Below are positions 16,649 through 25,331 of a stretch of DNA of 64,000 nucleotides, in pieces (positions within the stretch are counted from its first letter, which is position 1; the number at the start of each line of letters is the position of its first letter). The notes beneath the pieces are model-generated. The model was not told the DNA's origin. It was given only the letters and a program-made list of their open reading frames with translations, and did no database searches. The position numbers were made by a program, and so were the translations under genes. Source of the stretch: Melioribacter sp. (GTDB lineage Bacteria > Bacteroidota > Ignavibacteria > Ignavibacteriales > Melioribacteraceae); the NCBI GenBank assembly GCA_026417975.1, contig JAOACD010000012.1, forward strand, positions 1-64,000. The letters run 5' to 3'.

Positions 16649-17923
16649 ATGAAAAAACTATTAGTAAGTATAATTCTTTTTTGCAATTATGTATTTGGGC
16701 AGGTAGAAAGTTCTAGCAACATTTCATATACCACTACAAAGAAATTTTTTGTAGACTTTGCAAGTTACATCGACTCGAACCGGAGTAAAACCCGCCTAGA
16801 TATATTTATTCAAGTACCTTACTCTAGCATTCAATTCATAAAACAAAACGATAGCTTTAAGGCAAGTTACAACTTATCATTAATCTTTTATGACAAAGAA
16901 AAGAAAAACATTTTACTTGAAAAAATTTGGAAAGAAAGAGTATCTACAGATAATTTTCAACATACTCTTTCTAAAGACAATTTTAATCTCTCATACAAAA
17001 CGTTTGATTTTACCCCAGGAGAATACTTGTTAACTTGTATTTTTGAAGATGCCGACTCACGCAATAGCAGTTCTATTGACTTTCCAATAAAAGTAAACCA
17101 AATATCAGACACACTTGGTATAAGCGATATCATTTTTGTATCTGACATAGTCAAAGATGCAAGTGGAGAAAAAATTGTTCCTAATGTTTCCAAAACTGTA
17201 TCAAATAAAACTAAATCTCTTCAATTTTACTTTGAAATTTACTCTAACAAAGAACGTAACGTAAATTTAGAGTATACTATAGAAGATTTAAAAAACAAGC
17301 TAACCTACAAACAAACAACTCCTTATGTAATTAAGTCTGGTATAAATCCTGTTTATTATACTTTTGACAATACTGATTTTAAATTAGGAGACTACAAGCT
17401 AATAATTAAGCTTGAATCAACCGAGAATAATACACTTCTTTCTACTGAAAAAAACATTTACTCTGTAATAACTGGATTACCAGCATCAATAGTAGACTTG
17501 GATAAAGCAATTGAACAAATGATTTATATTGCATCGCCTAACGAAATAGATTTTATCAAAGAAGGAAAAACTTACGATGAAAAATTAAATCGGTTTCTTG
17601 CTTTCTGGGATAAGCATAAGCCAAATCCTAAAATGGATGAAAACCCAATAATGAATGAGTACTATAGAAGAGTAGAATATGCAAATAAAAATTTCAAAGG
17701 ATGGGGACGTGAAGGTTGGCGTTCTGATATGGGAATGATTTATATTACTTTTGGTCCCCCAAGTTATGTTGAACGCCATCCTCTTGAACCAAATTCAAGA
17801 CCATATGAAATTTGGGATTATTATGAAATTAACCGTACATTTATTTTTGTAGATCAAACAGGATTTGGCGACTACAGATTAATAAACCCCGATTATAGCC
17901 GTTGGCCCGGTTATAGACCTTAA
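16649..17923 (+). CDS. Secreted GWxTD-domain protein
   Basis: The N-terminus MKKLLVSIILFCNYVFGQ is a signal peptide, so the protein is exported. The middle is beta-rich and resembles repeated immunoglobulin-like strands. The C-terminal ~110 residues form the GWxTD domain (a family found in Bacteroidota, Chlorobi and Acidobacteria), with GWGREGWRSDMGMIYITFG and PYEIWDYY. The name-giving motif reads GWRSD here, with Ser in place of Thr. The molecular role of this family is not known. It starts 17 bp after rimO. Confidence 0.88.
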   Translation: MKKLLVSIILFCNYVFGQVESSSNISYTTTKKFFVDFASYIDSNRSKTRLDIFIQVPYSSIQFIKQNDSFKASYNLSLIFYDKEKKNILLEKIWKERVSTDNFQHTLSKDNFNLSYKTFDFTPGEYLLTCIFEDADSRNSSSIDFPIKVNQISDTLGISDIIFVSDIVKDASGEKIVPNVSKTVSNKTKSLQFYFEIYSNKERNVNLEYTIEDLKNKLTYKQTTPYVIKSGINPVYYTFDNTDFKLGDYKLIIKLESTENNTLLSTEKNIYSVITGLPASIVDLDKAIEQMIYIASPNEIDFIKEGKTYDEKLNRFLAFWDKHKPNPKMDENPIMNEYYRRVEYANKNFKGWGREGWRSDMGMIYITFGPPSYVERHPLEPNSRPYEIWDYYEINRTFIFVDQTGFGDYRLINPDYSRWPGYRP

Positions 17924-17958
17924 TTACAAGTTTGTTCAAAATAAATTTCCAATTAATT

Positions 17959-18927
17959 ATGATTCTAACAGTTACTCTAAATCCTCTTTTAGAAAGAAGA
18001 TTAATATTCTCATCTGTCGAATTAGGTAAAAACAATAAATGCGTTAAAGAGTATTTCGCTGCAGGAGGCAAGGGTATTAATGTAAGTAGACAATTAAATT
18101 TTCTAAATGTCCAAAACTTAGCTTTTACATTTTTAGGTGGCAATAATGGGAAAATTTTAAGGTCTATATTAACTGAAGAAAAAATAAATTTTACAGTTCA
18201 ATCAACTAAATCAGAAACTCGGCTTGCAAACGTAATCATTGAGGAAAAGACAAACAGAATCACTACATTTTTTGGACTAAACAGCAAAGTATCAAAAGAG
18301 GAAGCAACAGAATTTAAAAATAAACTTGATAAATTAATACAAAATTGCTCTATTGTTATTTTTTCAGGTAGCTCCCCCTGTGAAGAAACAAATGACATAT
18401 TCTCTTACGGAATAAGTTTAGCAAACAAATATGATAAAATTTCTATACTCGACACTTATGGTACTCATTTATCTGAATGCATAAAAGAAGCCCCTACAGT
18501 TATTCACAACAATATAACTGAAGTAGAAAACTCACTTTCAATAAAACTTAACGAAGAAAAAGAAAAAATCGAATACTTAAAAAATCTCTATAACAAAGGA
18601 ATAAAACTTTGCTTTTTAACTGATGGCGAAAATCCATTTTATGTTTCAAAGTTCGACTTTATTTACAAAGTAAACATTCCTAATGTTAACGTTATTGATC
18701 CTACAGGAAGTGGAGATGCTTTTACCGCAGGAATTGCTTATGGCCTTGAAAATTCTCTTGTCTTTGATGAATTTGTTAAAATAGCAACAGCGCTTGGAAT
18801 TGCAAATGCTGTTAAATTAGACACATGTAAGGTAACAAAAGATGAATACGAAAAATACTTAAATCAAATTCTATTAGAACCCATCGGCAAGAAAATGAAA
18901 ATTTTAGATGATACGCCTAAGTATTAG
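17959..18927 (+). CDS. PfkB-family sugar-phosphate kinase (1-phosphofructokinase/tagatose-6-phosphate kinase type)
   Basis: Phosphorylates a phosphosugar with ATP. I start it at the ATG at 17959 (MILTVTLNPLLERR); the track's TTG at 17932 adds nine residues that do not fit the family. The N-terminal TLNP and GGKGINVSRQL segments and the C-terminal DPTGSGDAFTAGIAYGL, with its catalytic Asp and anion hole, are typical of the FruK/LacC branch. No fructose PTS gene is nearby, so 6-phosphofructokinase activity (PfkB type) is as possible as FruK. The 3' end overlaps the next gene by 20 bp. Confidence 0.85.
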   Translation: MILTVTLNPLLERRLIFSSVELGKNNKCVKEYFAAGGKGINVSRQLNFLNVQNLAFTFLGGNNGKILRSILTEEKINFTVQSTKSETRLANVIIEEKTNRITTFFGLNSKVSKEEATEFKNKLDKLIQNCSIVIFSGSSPCEETNDIFSYGISLANKYDKISILDTYGTHLSECIKEAPTVIHNNITEVENSLSIKLNEEKEKIEYLKNLYNKGIKLCFLTDGENPFYVSKFDFIYKVNIPNVNVIDPTGSGDAFTAGIAYGLENSLVFDEFVKIATALGIANAVKLDTCKVTKDEYEKYLNQILLEPIGKKMKILDDTPKY

Positions 18928-20662
18928 CATACAGCTGTTAATATTTTTTTTAATCACTAACAACTACTTACCACAGACCATAAGCAAAATTGAAGTTCAC
19001 GGAAATAAAGTTTTCTCAGAGAATAATTACTTAAGCTGCGTTGCTAATTCAACGGAAAATATTTTTTTTAATGGAATTCAAGATACTTTAAAGAAAAAAA
19101 TTTACTCTTTTCTTTCCAGCGAAGGGTATTTTCACTCAAATATTGAAATAAAAACACTTAAGGTAGATTCACTTAAGTACAAGTTAATCATTAATATTAA
19201 AGAAAATGAACCAACTTATATTAGGAGTTTTTTTTTACAAATCAAGGAAGACTCCGTTTTTTTAAATAATCAATTAAAATTATTAGAAAACACAATATTC
19301 AAAAAAAGTGCTATTGAAGAAACCTTCAAGAACATTCTCAATTATTTCGAAAACAATGGTTACCCTTTTGCTTCTATAAAAATAAATTCTATTTTCTTTT
19401 ATACCGATTCTTCTACAAACAAAAACTATGTAGATTTATATCTTGAAATAAACAAAGAGATTAAAAGAAAATTTGATAAAATACTAATCAATGGAAATAC
19501 AAAAACAAAAGACTATGTAATTCTAAGAACAATTGATATAAAAGAAGGAGACTTATATAATCAAAAAAAAATTGAAAATATACCTATCAAACTAAATAGA
19601 TTAAACTTTTTTGAGATTATTGATACCCCTATCTACTACATAAATTCTCACAACAAAGGAATTTTAAAACTTAACTTAAAAGAAAAATCAACTAACAATT
19701 TTGATGGAATAATTGGGTATGTCCCCAGTGGAAATAATGCAAAGGGTTATTTTACTGGATTTTTAAATCTTAGTTTTGCTAACTTATTCGGAACAGCAAG
19801 AAATGTTTCCATTCGCTGGCAAAAAGAAAGTAAAATTACTCAAGAATTTGAAATAAAATACAAAGAACCATGGATTATAAATTTGCCACTTAATATTTAT
19901 GTAAATTTGTTTCAAAGAATTCAGGACACAACCTATATACAACAAAAATTTGAAAGCAGAATAGAATATATTGCTACAAATGAAATTTCTGCTTCTTTCA
20001 TTATTAATTCACAACCAACTTTTCCAGTCGAAAGAAAGAAAAAAATCTTTACTGTTTATAATTCAAGGTCTATAACAACAGGATTTAATTTCAAAGTAGA
20101 TACACGAGATAATTATTTATCACCACATAGTGGAATATTATTCAGCAATTCTTATTTGCTTGTTTCAAAAAAGATCTTAGGACCAAAAGAATTTATAAAC
20201 AACCAAGCTAAAACGACAGTTAGTATGCAAAAATATGAATTCGATTTTGAATATTTCAGGGAAATTTTTTCCAATCAAATCGCAGCATTAAAAATCCATG
20301 CAAGAGAGCTAAGGGGTTCTAATATTGAAATTAGTGACATGTATCTATTAGGAGGTGCAAATAGTCTAAGAGGATACAGAGAAAAACAATTTTTAGGAAA
20401 CAGAATCTTTTGGTCAAATATTGAATACCGCTACTTATTTTCAAAAAAAAATTTTACATTTATTTTTTTTGACAGTGGTTATTATCTGCAATCTGAAGAC
20501 ATTATAAAAAACAACCAAAGAACAGAAGGCTTTAAAATTGGTTATGGTTTTGGAATAAACTTAGAAACTTCTATAGGAATGTTAAACATAAGCTTTGCTC
20601 TAGCAAAAGGAGATTCTTTCTCAGAAGGGAAAATTCACTTTGGTATATTAAGTGAGTTTTAG
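18908..20662 (+). CDS. BamA/TamA-like outer-membrane protein (POTRA plus Omp85 barrel)
   Basis: The N-terminus IQLLIFFLITNNYL is a signal peptide. POTRA-like repeats of about 75 residues follow (ISKIEVHGNKVFSE, then KFDKILINGNTKTKDYVILR with TIDIKEGDLYNQ). The C-terminal ~330 residues form the beta-barrel, with LLGGANSLRGYREKQF corresponding to the conserved Omp85 L6 (V)RGF/Y loop. At 584 residues it is shorter than BamA (about 800) and has fewer POTRAs, closer to TamA-like or other Bacteroidota surface antigen D15 proteins. It probably inserts or translocates outer-membrane proteins. It overlaps the kinase gene. Confidence 0.85.
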   Translation: MIRLSISIQLLIFFLITNNYLPQTISKIEVHGNKVFSENNYLSCVANSTENIFFNGIQDTLKKKIYSFLSSEGYFHSNIEIKTLKVDSLKYKLIINIKENEPTYIRSFFLQIKEDSVFLNNQLKLLENTIFKKSAIEETFKNILNYFENNGYPFASIKINSIFFYTDSSTNKNYVDLYLEINKEIKRKFDKILINGNTKTKDYVILRTIDIKEGDLYNQKKIENIPIKLNRLNFFEIIDTPIYYINSHNKGILKLNLKEKSTNNFDGIIGYVPSGNNAKGYFTGFLNLSFANLFGTARNVSIRWQKESKITQEFEIKYKEPWIINLPLNIYVNLFQRIQDTTYIQQKFESRIEYIATNEISASFIINSQPTFPVERKKKIFTVYNSRSITTGFNFKVDTRDNYLSPHSGILFSNSYLLVSKKILGPKEFINNQAKTTVSMQKYEFDFEYFREIFSNQIAALKIHARELRGSNIEISDMYLLGGANSLRGYREKQFLGNRIFWSNIEYRYLFSKKNFTFIFFDSGYYLQSEDIIKNNQRTEGFKIGYGFGINLETSIGMLNISFALAKGDSFSEGKIHFGILSEF

Positions 20663-20751
20663 ATTACATGTTTAATTTCCTAAAATCATTTTAATATTTT
20701 TGTGTTTAATGAAAAAATTTTAATTTGCATGAAAAATCAATCAGTGAAAAT

Positions 20752-21387
20752 ATGAGCTTAAACTCACTAAAGGAATTTGACAATTCTTTTCTTAACAACA
20801 AAATAAAATATATTGCAGGCGTTGACGAAGCTGGCCGCGGACCATTAGCCGGTCCCGTAGTAGCAGCAGCTGTAATATTCGATAAAAACATTAACCACCC
20901 TAAAATCAAAGACTCAAAAAAAATAACAGAAAAATCACGTGAGCAGCTTTTTGATTGGATTTTAAATAATTGCATATCATATGGTATTGGTATAGTTGAC
21001 CAAAATGAAATTGACAAAACAAATATTCTTCAAGCATCATTAAAAGCAATGAAAATAGCAGTAGAAAACTTACAGATAAAACCTCATTTAATTTTAATTG
21101 ATGGTAACAAATCATTTAACCCTCATAGTAAAAACATAAGAACTATAATCAAAGGGGATGCAAAATCATTTGCAATTGCTTCAGCTTCTATTATTGCAAA
21201 AGTTACAAGAGACAGAATAATGAAAGAATTTTCTATTTATTATCCAGAATACAGTTGGGAGAAAAACAAAGGTTATCCTACAAAAAGTCACATAGAAGCA
21301 TTAAAGAATTTTGGAATCAGTCCGATTCACAGAAAATCTTTTTTAAAAAACTTTGTTGAGCAATTTCAAATATTTGAAAATAATTAA
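20752..21387 (+). CDS. rnhB: Ribonuclease HII
   Basis: Removes ribonucleotides and RNA primers from DNA. The family motif VDEAGRGPLAGPVVAAAVIF contains the first acidic pair. LILIDGNK and IIAKVTRDRIM with the later Asp complete the active site, and YPEYSWEKNKGYPTKSHIEAL is the typical C-terminal part. I use the ATG at 20752; the track's TTG at 20725 adds nine residues before the conserved region and has no better ribosome site. The length of 211 residues is normal. It partly overlaps the track's upstream start of yraN. Confidence 0.95.
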   Translation: MSLNSLKEFDNSFLNNKIKYIAGVDEAGRGPLAGPVVAAAVIFDKNINHPKIKDSKKITEKSREQLFDWILNNCISYGIGIVDQNEIDKTNILQASLKAMKIAVENLQIKPHLILIDGNKSFNPHSKNIRTIIKGDAKSFAIASASIIAKVTRDRIMKEFSIYYPEYSWEKNKGYPTKSHIEALKNFGISPIHRKSFLKNFVEQFQIFENN

Positions 21388-21400
21388 AAGAAACATTCAA

Positions 21401-21757
21401 ATGATAAATAAAAGAAAGCGAGGCAAAGAGGGCGAAGAATTAGCTTGTAAATATTTAACAGAATTAGGCTATAAAATTCTTAAAAAAAATTATCAATTAA
21501 ATCATGGGGAAATTGATATAATTGCAGAAGATGGTGATACTCTTGTATTTGTAGAAGTTAAGTATCGCAAATCTATAGAATATGGACATCCAGAAGATTC
21601 AATAACAAAAAGAAAACAAAAACAAATTAAGAAAACCGCAGAAGCCTACATTTACAAAAATAACATAACAAATCAGTCCTGCAGAATAGATGTAATATCA
21701 ATATTACATTTGCCTGATAAAGAACCAGAGATAATTCATTACAAAAATGCTTTCTAA
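21401..21757 (+). CDS. yraN: YraN family protein (UPF0102), endonuclease-like fold
   Basis: The ATG at 21401 gives 118 residues, the usual length. The track's TTG at 21353 adds 16 residues that lie inside rnhB. Conserved pieces are GKEGEELACKYLTELGYKIL, NHGEIDIIAEDG and LVFVEVKYR, which follow the E-x-D...E-x-K arrangement of PD-(D/E)xK nucleases. Its cellular job is unresolved. The rnhB-yraN neighbourhood is common in bacteria. It is the last gene before a strong terminator. Confidence 0.92.
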   Translation: MINKRKRGKEGEELACKYLTELGYKILKKNYQLNHGEIDIIAEDGDTLVFVEVKYRKSIEYGHPEDSITKRKQKQIKKTAEAYIYKNNITNQSCRIDVISILHLPDKEPEIIHYKNAF

Positions 21758-21901
21758 AACTTAAACTATAAATTAAAAGTTAAATAACAACAATGTTTTA
21801 ATTCTTAAAGTGAATAAATATTAAACTCTTATTTTAAAAAAACAAGCATATACAAGCATAAATTACAAGTACTTCAGAATTATTTATGTACAAATGAAAT
21901 A

Positions 21902-21940
21902 TTTCCTGCGCCTCATAAACTACTAGGCGCAGGAAAACTT
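21902..21940 (+). terminator. Intrinsic terminator after yraN
   Basis: TTTCCTGCGCCT pairs perfectly with AGGCGCAGGAAA around a short loop, followed by ACTTTTTA on the plus strand. It lies directly between yraN and the convergent TonB receptor gene. It may also stop leftward transcripts, although the T-run on that side is poor. Confidence 0.85.
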
Positions 21941-21941
21941 T

Positions 21942-23759
21942 TTATATTAAATTGTATTTAACCCCAGCAGTAATCCATCTTCCTGGTAAAGGTACACCAG
22001 TAAAATCGGAATATGATTTATTAAACAAGTTTGTAGCACGCATAAAGAAACTCAATTTTTTAATCTTATAATTTAATTGTGAATCAACAATAAAGAATGA
22101 ATCAAAATTAATTCTCTTTTCAAATCTAAAAAACCAACTTAAATCAATGTTAAACGGCAAATTATGATTTACATTTATTAACAAATGATGCTTCAAATGA
22201 TCTAGTAAATACTTTGATTCGTATTTTCCTGTGGTTCTGTTCATTGTTAAGTATGTGTAATTAAATTCAATCTTATTTACAGGAAGTTCTGAAAACACTT
22301 GCTTAGGGAAAATTTGTATATTCAATTCCGTCCCATATGTTTTCACGTTAGAAATATTATCAACTCTCCACGGTTCACCTTTTGATATTCTTCCCCAATC
22401 AATTATGTTATATCCATTTTTATAAAACAAACTCACTTCAGCAAAATAACTTCTATGAATTGTCGAAAAACCTATTTCATAATTTGTTGTTTCTTCATGT
22501 TTTAAGTTTGGATTTCCCATGTTCGCAGGACTTTTATAATACAATTCTGTAAAAGTAGGTATACGAAATGCTTTGCCGTAAGAAGCAAAAATTTTAGATA
22601 ATGGTGTTATTTTATAACATGCATCTATCCCAGGCCAAAACTTCCATCCAATATTTGAATAATTATAAACATAAACTCCTGCTGAAAAAGTAAAATTTTC
22701 CAATTTGTCATATAAATGTTCTACAAAAAAACCTCCCTTAGTTCTATTATGATTTCCAAGATTTGTACTTTCTATTTCATCTTTATTTATTTCTGAACCT
22801 AAACTTGTTGTTCCAATAGATGTTTTTAATGATGACTGAATCTCAAGTCCATAAGAATTTGTTTTATGTATATTATGATACCAGTTTGGTCGAGTTTTAT
22901 CTAAAATATAATCATCATCGTTTCGGCGCCAGTAAATTTTAGGAATCAAGTTAAAATCAGAATTACCTAATTCTGCAGAAACATTTAATATTTTAGTAAT
23001 TGTTCGTTCCCATTGATTAGGAAACAAGTCCGAATAAAAATTATAAGCCCCAAACTTTTTATCAATATATCCAAAATAAAGATTAACTACATTTTTGTTT
23101 ATACTAATATTTTGCCCAATACTAAAAGTAGTTATATCAAAATTAGTATTATCTCTGTAACCATCAGATTTTCTTTTGGAAAATGAAACATTATTTCCTG
23201 AAGTTAAGATTGGATAAGAGGAATAAAAACTAATCTCATAGAGATTATGCTGACCTCCAATTGCAGAAATAGAAAGTGATTTATCTCTTGATTTTTTTGT
23301 AATAATATTCACAGCCCCTGCAAATGCATTTGGACCAAAAATTCTGGAGCCATGTCCTTTTAAGATTTCTATTCTTTCAATATTATCAATTGTTATAGGT
23401 AAGTTTAAATTATGATGGCCTGTTTGAGAATCACTCACTTTAATACCATCTATTAAAATTAATGTTTGTTCAAAAGTTCCGCCTCTTATGCCAGCATCAG
23501 CCTGAACACCTTCAACACCTCTAACTTTTAAGTCAACTGCATTAACATATTGCAACAAATCTTGAACATTAGTTACTGGTAAATGTTTAATTTCATTATA
23601 GCTTAATACAGTTACAGTGCGCGACAGATTAGAAAAAGTAATTGGAGTCCTATTTGTAGTAACTATAATTTCATCTAATTTATATTCTTTTTCTTGACTA
23701 TATACTATTAACCTAATAAATACAAAAAATAAAGTCATAATAATTATATTTTTTTTCAT
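21942..23759 (-). CDS. TonB-dependent outer-membrane receptor (BtuB-like)
   Basis: Imports a scarce ligand across the outer membrane, powered by TonB. A signal peptide (KKNIIIMTLFFVFIRLIVYS) precedes the plug domain with LDEIIVTTNRTP, LLQYVNAVDLKVRG, GIRGGTFEQTLILIDGIKV and GHGSRIFGPNAFAGAVNIITKK. The 22-strand barrel ends in a terminal aromatic-rich strand (RWITAGVKYNLI). Overall form and 605 residues resemble BtuB and related vitamin or metal receptors. The ligand is not determinable, and no cobalamin riboswitch was recognised upstream. A strong AGGAGGT site precedes the ATG. The upstream region contains nested inverted repeats. Confidence 0.9.
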   Translation of the reverse strand: MKKNIIIMTLFFVFIRLIVYSQEKEYKLDEIIVTTNRTPITFSNLSRTVTVLSYNEIKHLPVTNVQDLLQYVNAVDLKVRGVEGVQADAGIRGGTFEQTLILIDGIKVSDSQTGHHNLNLPITIDNIERIEILKGHGSRIFGPNAFAGAVNIITKKSRDKSLSISAIGGQHNLYEISFYSSYPILTSGNNVSFSKRKSDGYRDNTNFDITTFSIGQNISINKNVVNLYFGYIDKKFGAYNFYSDLFPNQWERTITKILNVSAELGNSDFNLIPKIYWRRNDDDYILDKTRPNWYHNIHKTNSYGLEIQSSLKTSIGTTSLGSEINKDEIESTNLGNHNRTKGGFFVEHLYDKLENFTFSAGVYVYNYSNIGWKFWPGIDACYKITPLSKIFASYGKAFRIPTFTELYYKSPANMGNPNLKHEETTNYEIGFSTIHRSYFAEVSLFYKNGYNIIDWGRISKGEPWRVDNISNVKTYGTELNIQIFPKQVFSELPVNKIEFNYTYLTMNRTTGKYESKYLLDHLKHHLLINVNHNLPFNIDLSWFFRFEKRINFDSFFIVDSQLNYKIKKLSFFMRATNLFNKSYSDFTGVPLPGRWITAGVKYNLI

Positions 23760-23858
23760 AATTACCTCCTATTATATTATTAAATAAAAAACGCTATACG
23801 AAAAAAAATAAATAAAAAAAAGTATAATATGTTTAGTATTAAAGGAAAGTATTTATTA

Positions 23859-23939
23859 CTTCTGAAAAAGTTTTGTATCCTTTTGGACTCGCTTATGGCG
23901 AAAAGGATACTATTCGTGGTTTGAATTTATTTTCAGAAG
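23859..23939 (-). other. Nested inverted repeats (candidate structured RNA) upstream of the TonB receptor
   Basis: Outer arms CTTCTGAAAA and TTTTCAGAAG, and inner arms GTATCCTTTT and AAAAGGATAC, are each perfect 10-bp pairs. A small TCGC/GCGA stem can form in the apical loop. The element lies in the 217-bp gap between rseP and the receptor gene, in what would be the leader of the receptor mRNA. It matches no riboswitch that I recognise. In the plus direction the same bases form an open frame (KVLYPFGLAYGEKDTIRGLN) with no start codon, so it could instead be a decayed gene tail or a terminator for the rseP transcript. Confidence 0.5.
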
Positions 23940-23976
23940 CATGGTGGGAGCAAAATTTCTTTAAAGAACAATATCA

Positions 23977-25329
23977 TTAAAGACTTATGATATCACTATA
24001 AATTATAAAAGCCATCAACAAAAGAAGTATTATAAATCCGGCATTTTGTATTGCTATTTTAACTTTAAGTGGTAATTCTCTTCTAAAAATTCCTTCGAGC
24101 AAAATAATTATAAAGTGACCTCCATCCAAAGCTGGAAAAGGAAGTATATTAATAATTGCAAGACTTAAACTAAGCATAGCAAGAAAATACAAAAAAGATA
24201 TTAATCCAGAGTCGGCAGATTTTGCTGCATACTGTGCAATTTTTACGGGACCGCCAAATGCTTGATTAAACGGAATTTTTCCAGTAATAACACTTTTTAA
24301 CATTCCTAAAGTTAGAATAGTATAATTTCCAATATTAGCCACACTATGTGTAAGGGCTTCAAAAGCACTATAGGTTTTGTATTCAAATTCTCCCGTATAA
24401 GCATCTGTAACAGCAATTCCTATTTTACCTTCAATACCAGGGTTTACAACTGTTTTTAATGTATCTTTTTTCCTAAGAAATACAATCTCTAAATCTTTTT
24501 CTTTGTTTGAAGAAATAATTTCCACAACTTGTTCTCTATCATAAACTTGTATACCACCTATAGAAATAAAAATATCGCCTGGCCTAATACCAGCTTCTTC
24601 AGCAGGAGAATTTTTCAAAACATCTTGAATATAAGGCTTTGTAGGATAGGGAAAAATAAAAATTCCCTTTTCTGAATTTTCCGTAATATCACTTTTTTGA
24701 AAACTTATTGAAATAGTATCATTACCTCTTAGAACATTAACAACAATATTTCCTTTGTTATGAACAAATAAATTCTCAAGAACCTCATCCCAATTTTTCA
24801 CTGGCTTATCGTTAATTTTAAGAATTTTATCATAAGATTGGAATCCTAATTTTTCTGCTATACTTCCCTTTTCAATCTTGCTTATAGTTGTTGATTTAAA
24901 TACTTGTTTTCCAATGAAAAAATTAATACTCCAAAATATTGCTAATGTAAGGAGCAAATTCATTAAAACGCCAGCACCAATTACAAAGAGTTTTTGTAAA
25001 GTTGACTTAGAACGAAATTCATAAGGTTGTGGTTCGCTTTCTACAAATTTTGTATCAAGACTTTCGTCTACCATGCCTGCAATTTTAACATAACCACCTA
25101 GTGGAAACAGACAAATTCTATAATCTGTATTTCCTTGGCTATCCCAATCTTTCGGTAAATCTCCAAACGTAAATCCATTTAATCTATTCCAACCAAAAAG
25201 TCTTTTTCCAAAACCAATTGCAAAAATATCTACACGCATTTTAGATAATTTTGCAGCAGCAAAATGACCAAATTCATGAATGAAAACCAAAATACCAATT
25301 GTAATTATGAAATAAATTATATAATCCAT
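23977..25329 (-). CDS. rseP: Site-2 intramembrane metalloprotease RseP
   Basis: Cleaves membrane-embedded substrates, such as anti-sigma factors, in the inner membrane. The zinc site HEFGH (18-22) lies in the first helix and the third ligand is in NILPFPALDGGH near the C-terminus. Two periplasmic PDZ domains lie between (ISKIEKGSIAEKLGFQSYDK and VLKNSPAEEAGIRPGDIF). The length of 450 residues is typical. It follows dxr with a 2-bp gap; dxr-rseP is a very common pairing. No anti-sigma substrate is encoded nearby. Confidence 0.96.
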   Translation of the reverse strand: MDYIIYFIITIGILVFIHEFGHFAAAKLSKMRVDIFAIGFGKRLFGWNRLNGFTFGDLPKDWDSQGNTDYRICLFPLGGYVKIAGMVDESLDTKFVESEPQPYEFRSKSTLQKLFVIGAGVLMNLLLTLAIFWSINFFIGKQVFKSTTISKIEKGSIAEKLGFQSYDKILKINDKPVKNWDEVLENLFVHNKGNIVVNVLRGNDTISISFQKSDITENSEKGIFIFPYPTKPYIQDVLKNSPAEEAGIRPGDIFISIGGIQVYDREQVVEIISSNKEKDLEIVFLRKKDTLKTVVNPGIEGKIGIAVTDAYTGEFEYKTYSAFEALTHSVANIGNYTILTLGMLKSVITGKIPFNQAFGGPVKIAQYAAKSADSGLISFLYFLAMLSLSLAIINILPFPALDGGHFIIILLEGIFRRELPLKVKIAIQNAGFIILLLLMAFIIYSDIISL

Positions 25330-25331
25330 TA

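Noticed and set aside
23760-23976. Cobalamin riboswitch before the TonB receptor
   Set aside because: The B12 box and flanking conserved elements are absent, although the region is structured.
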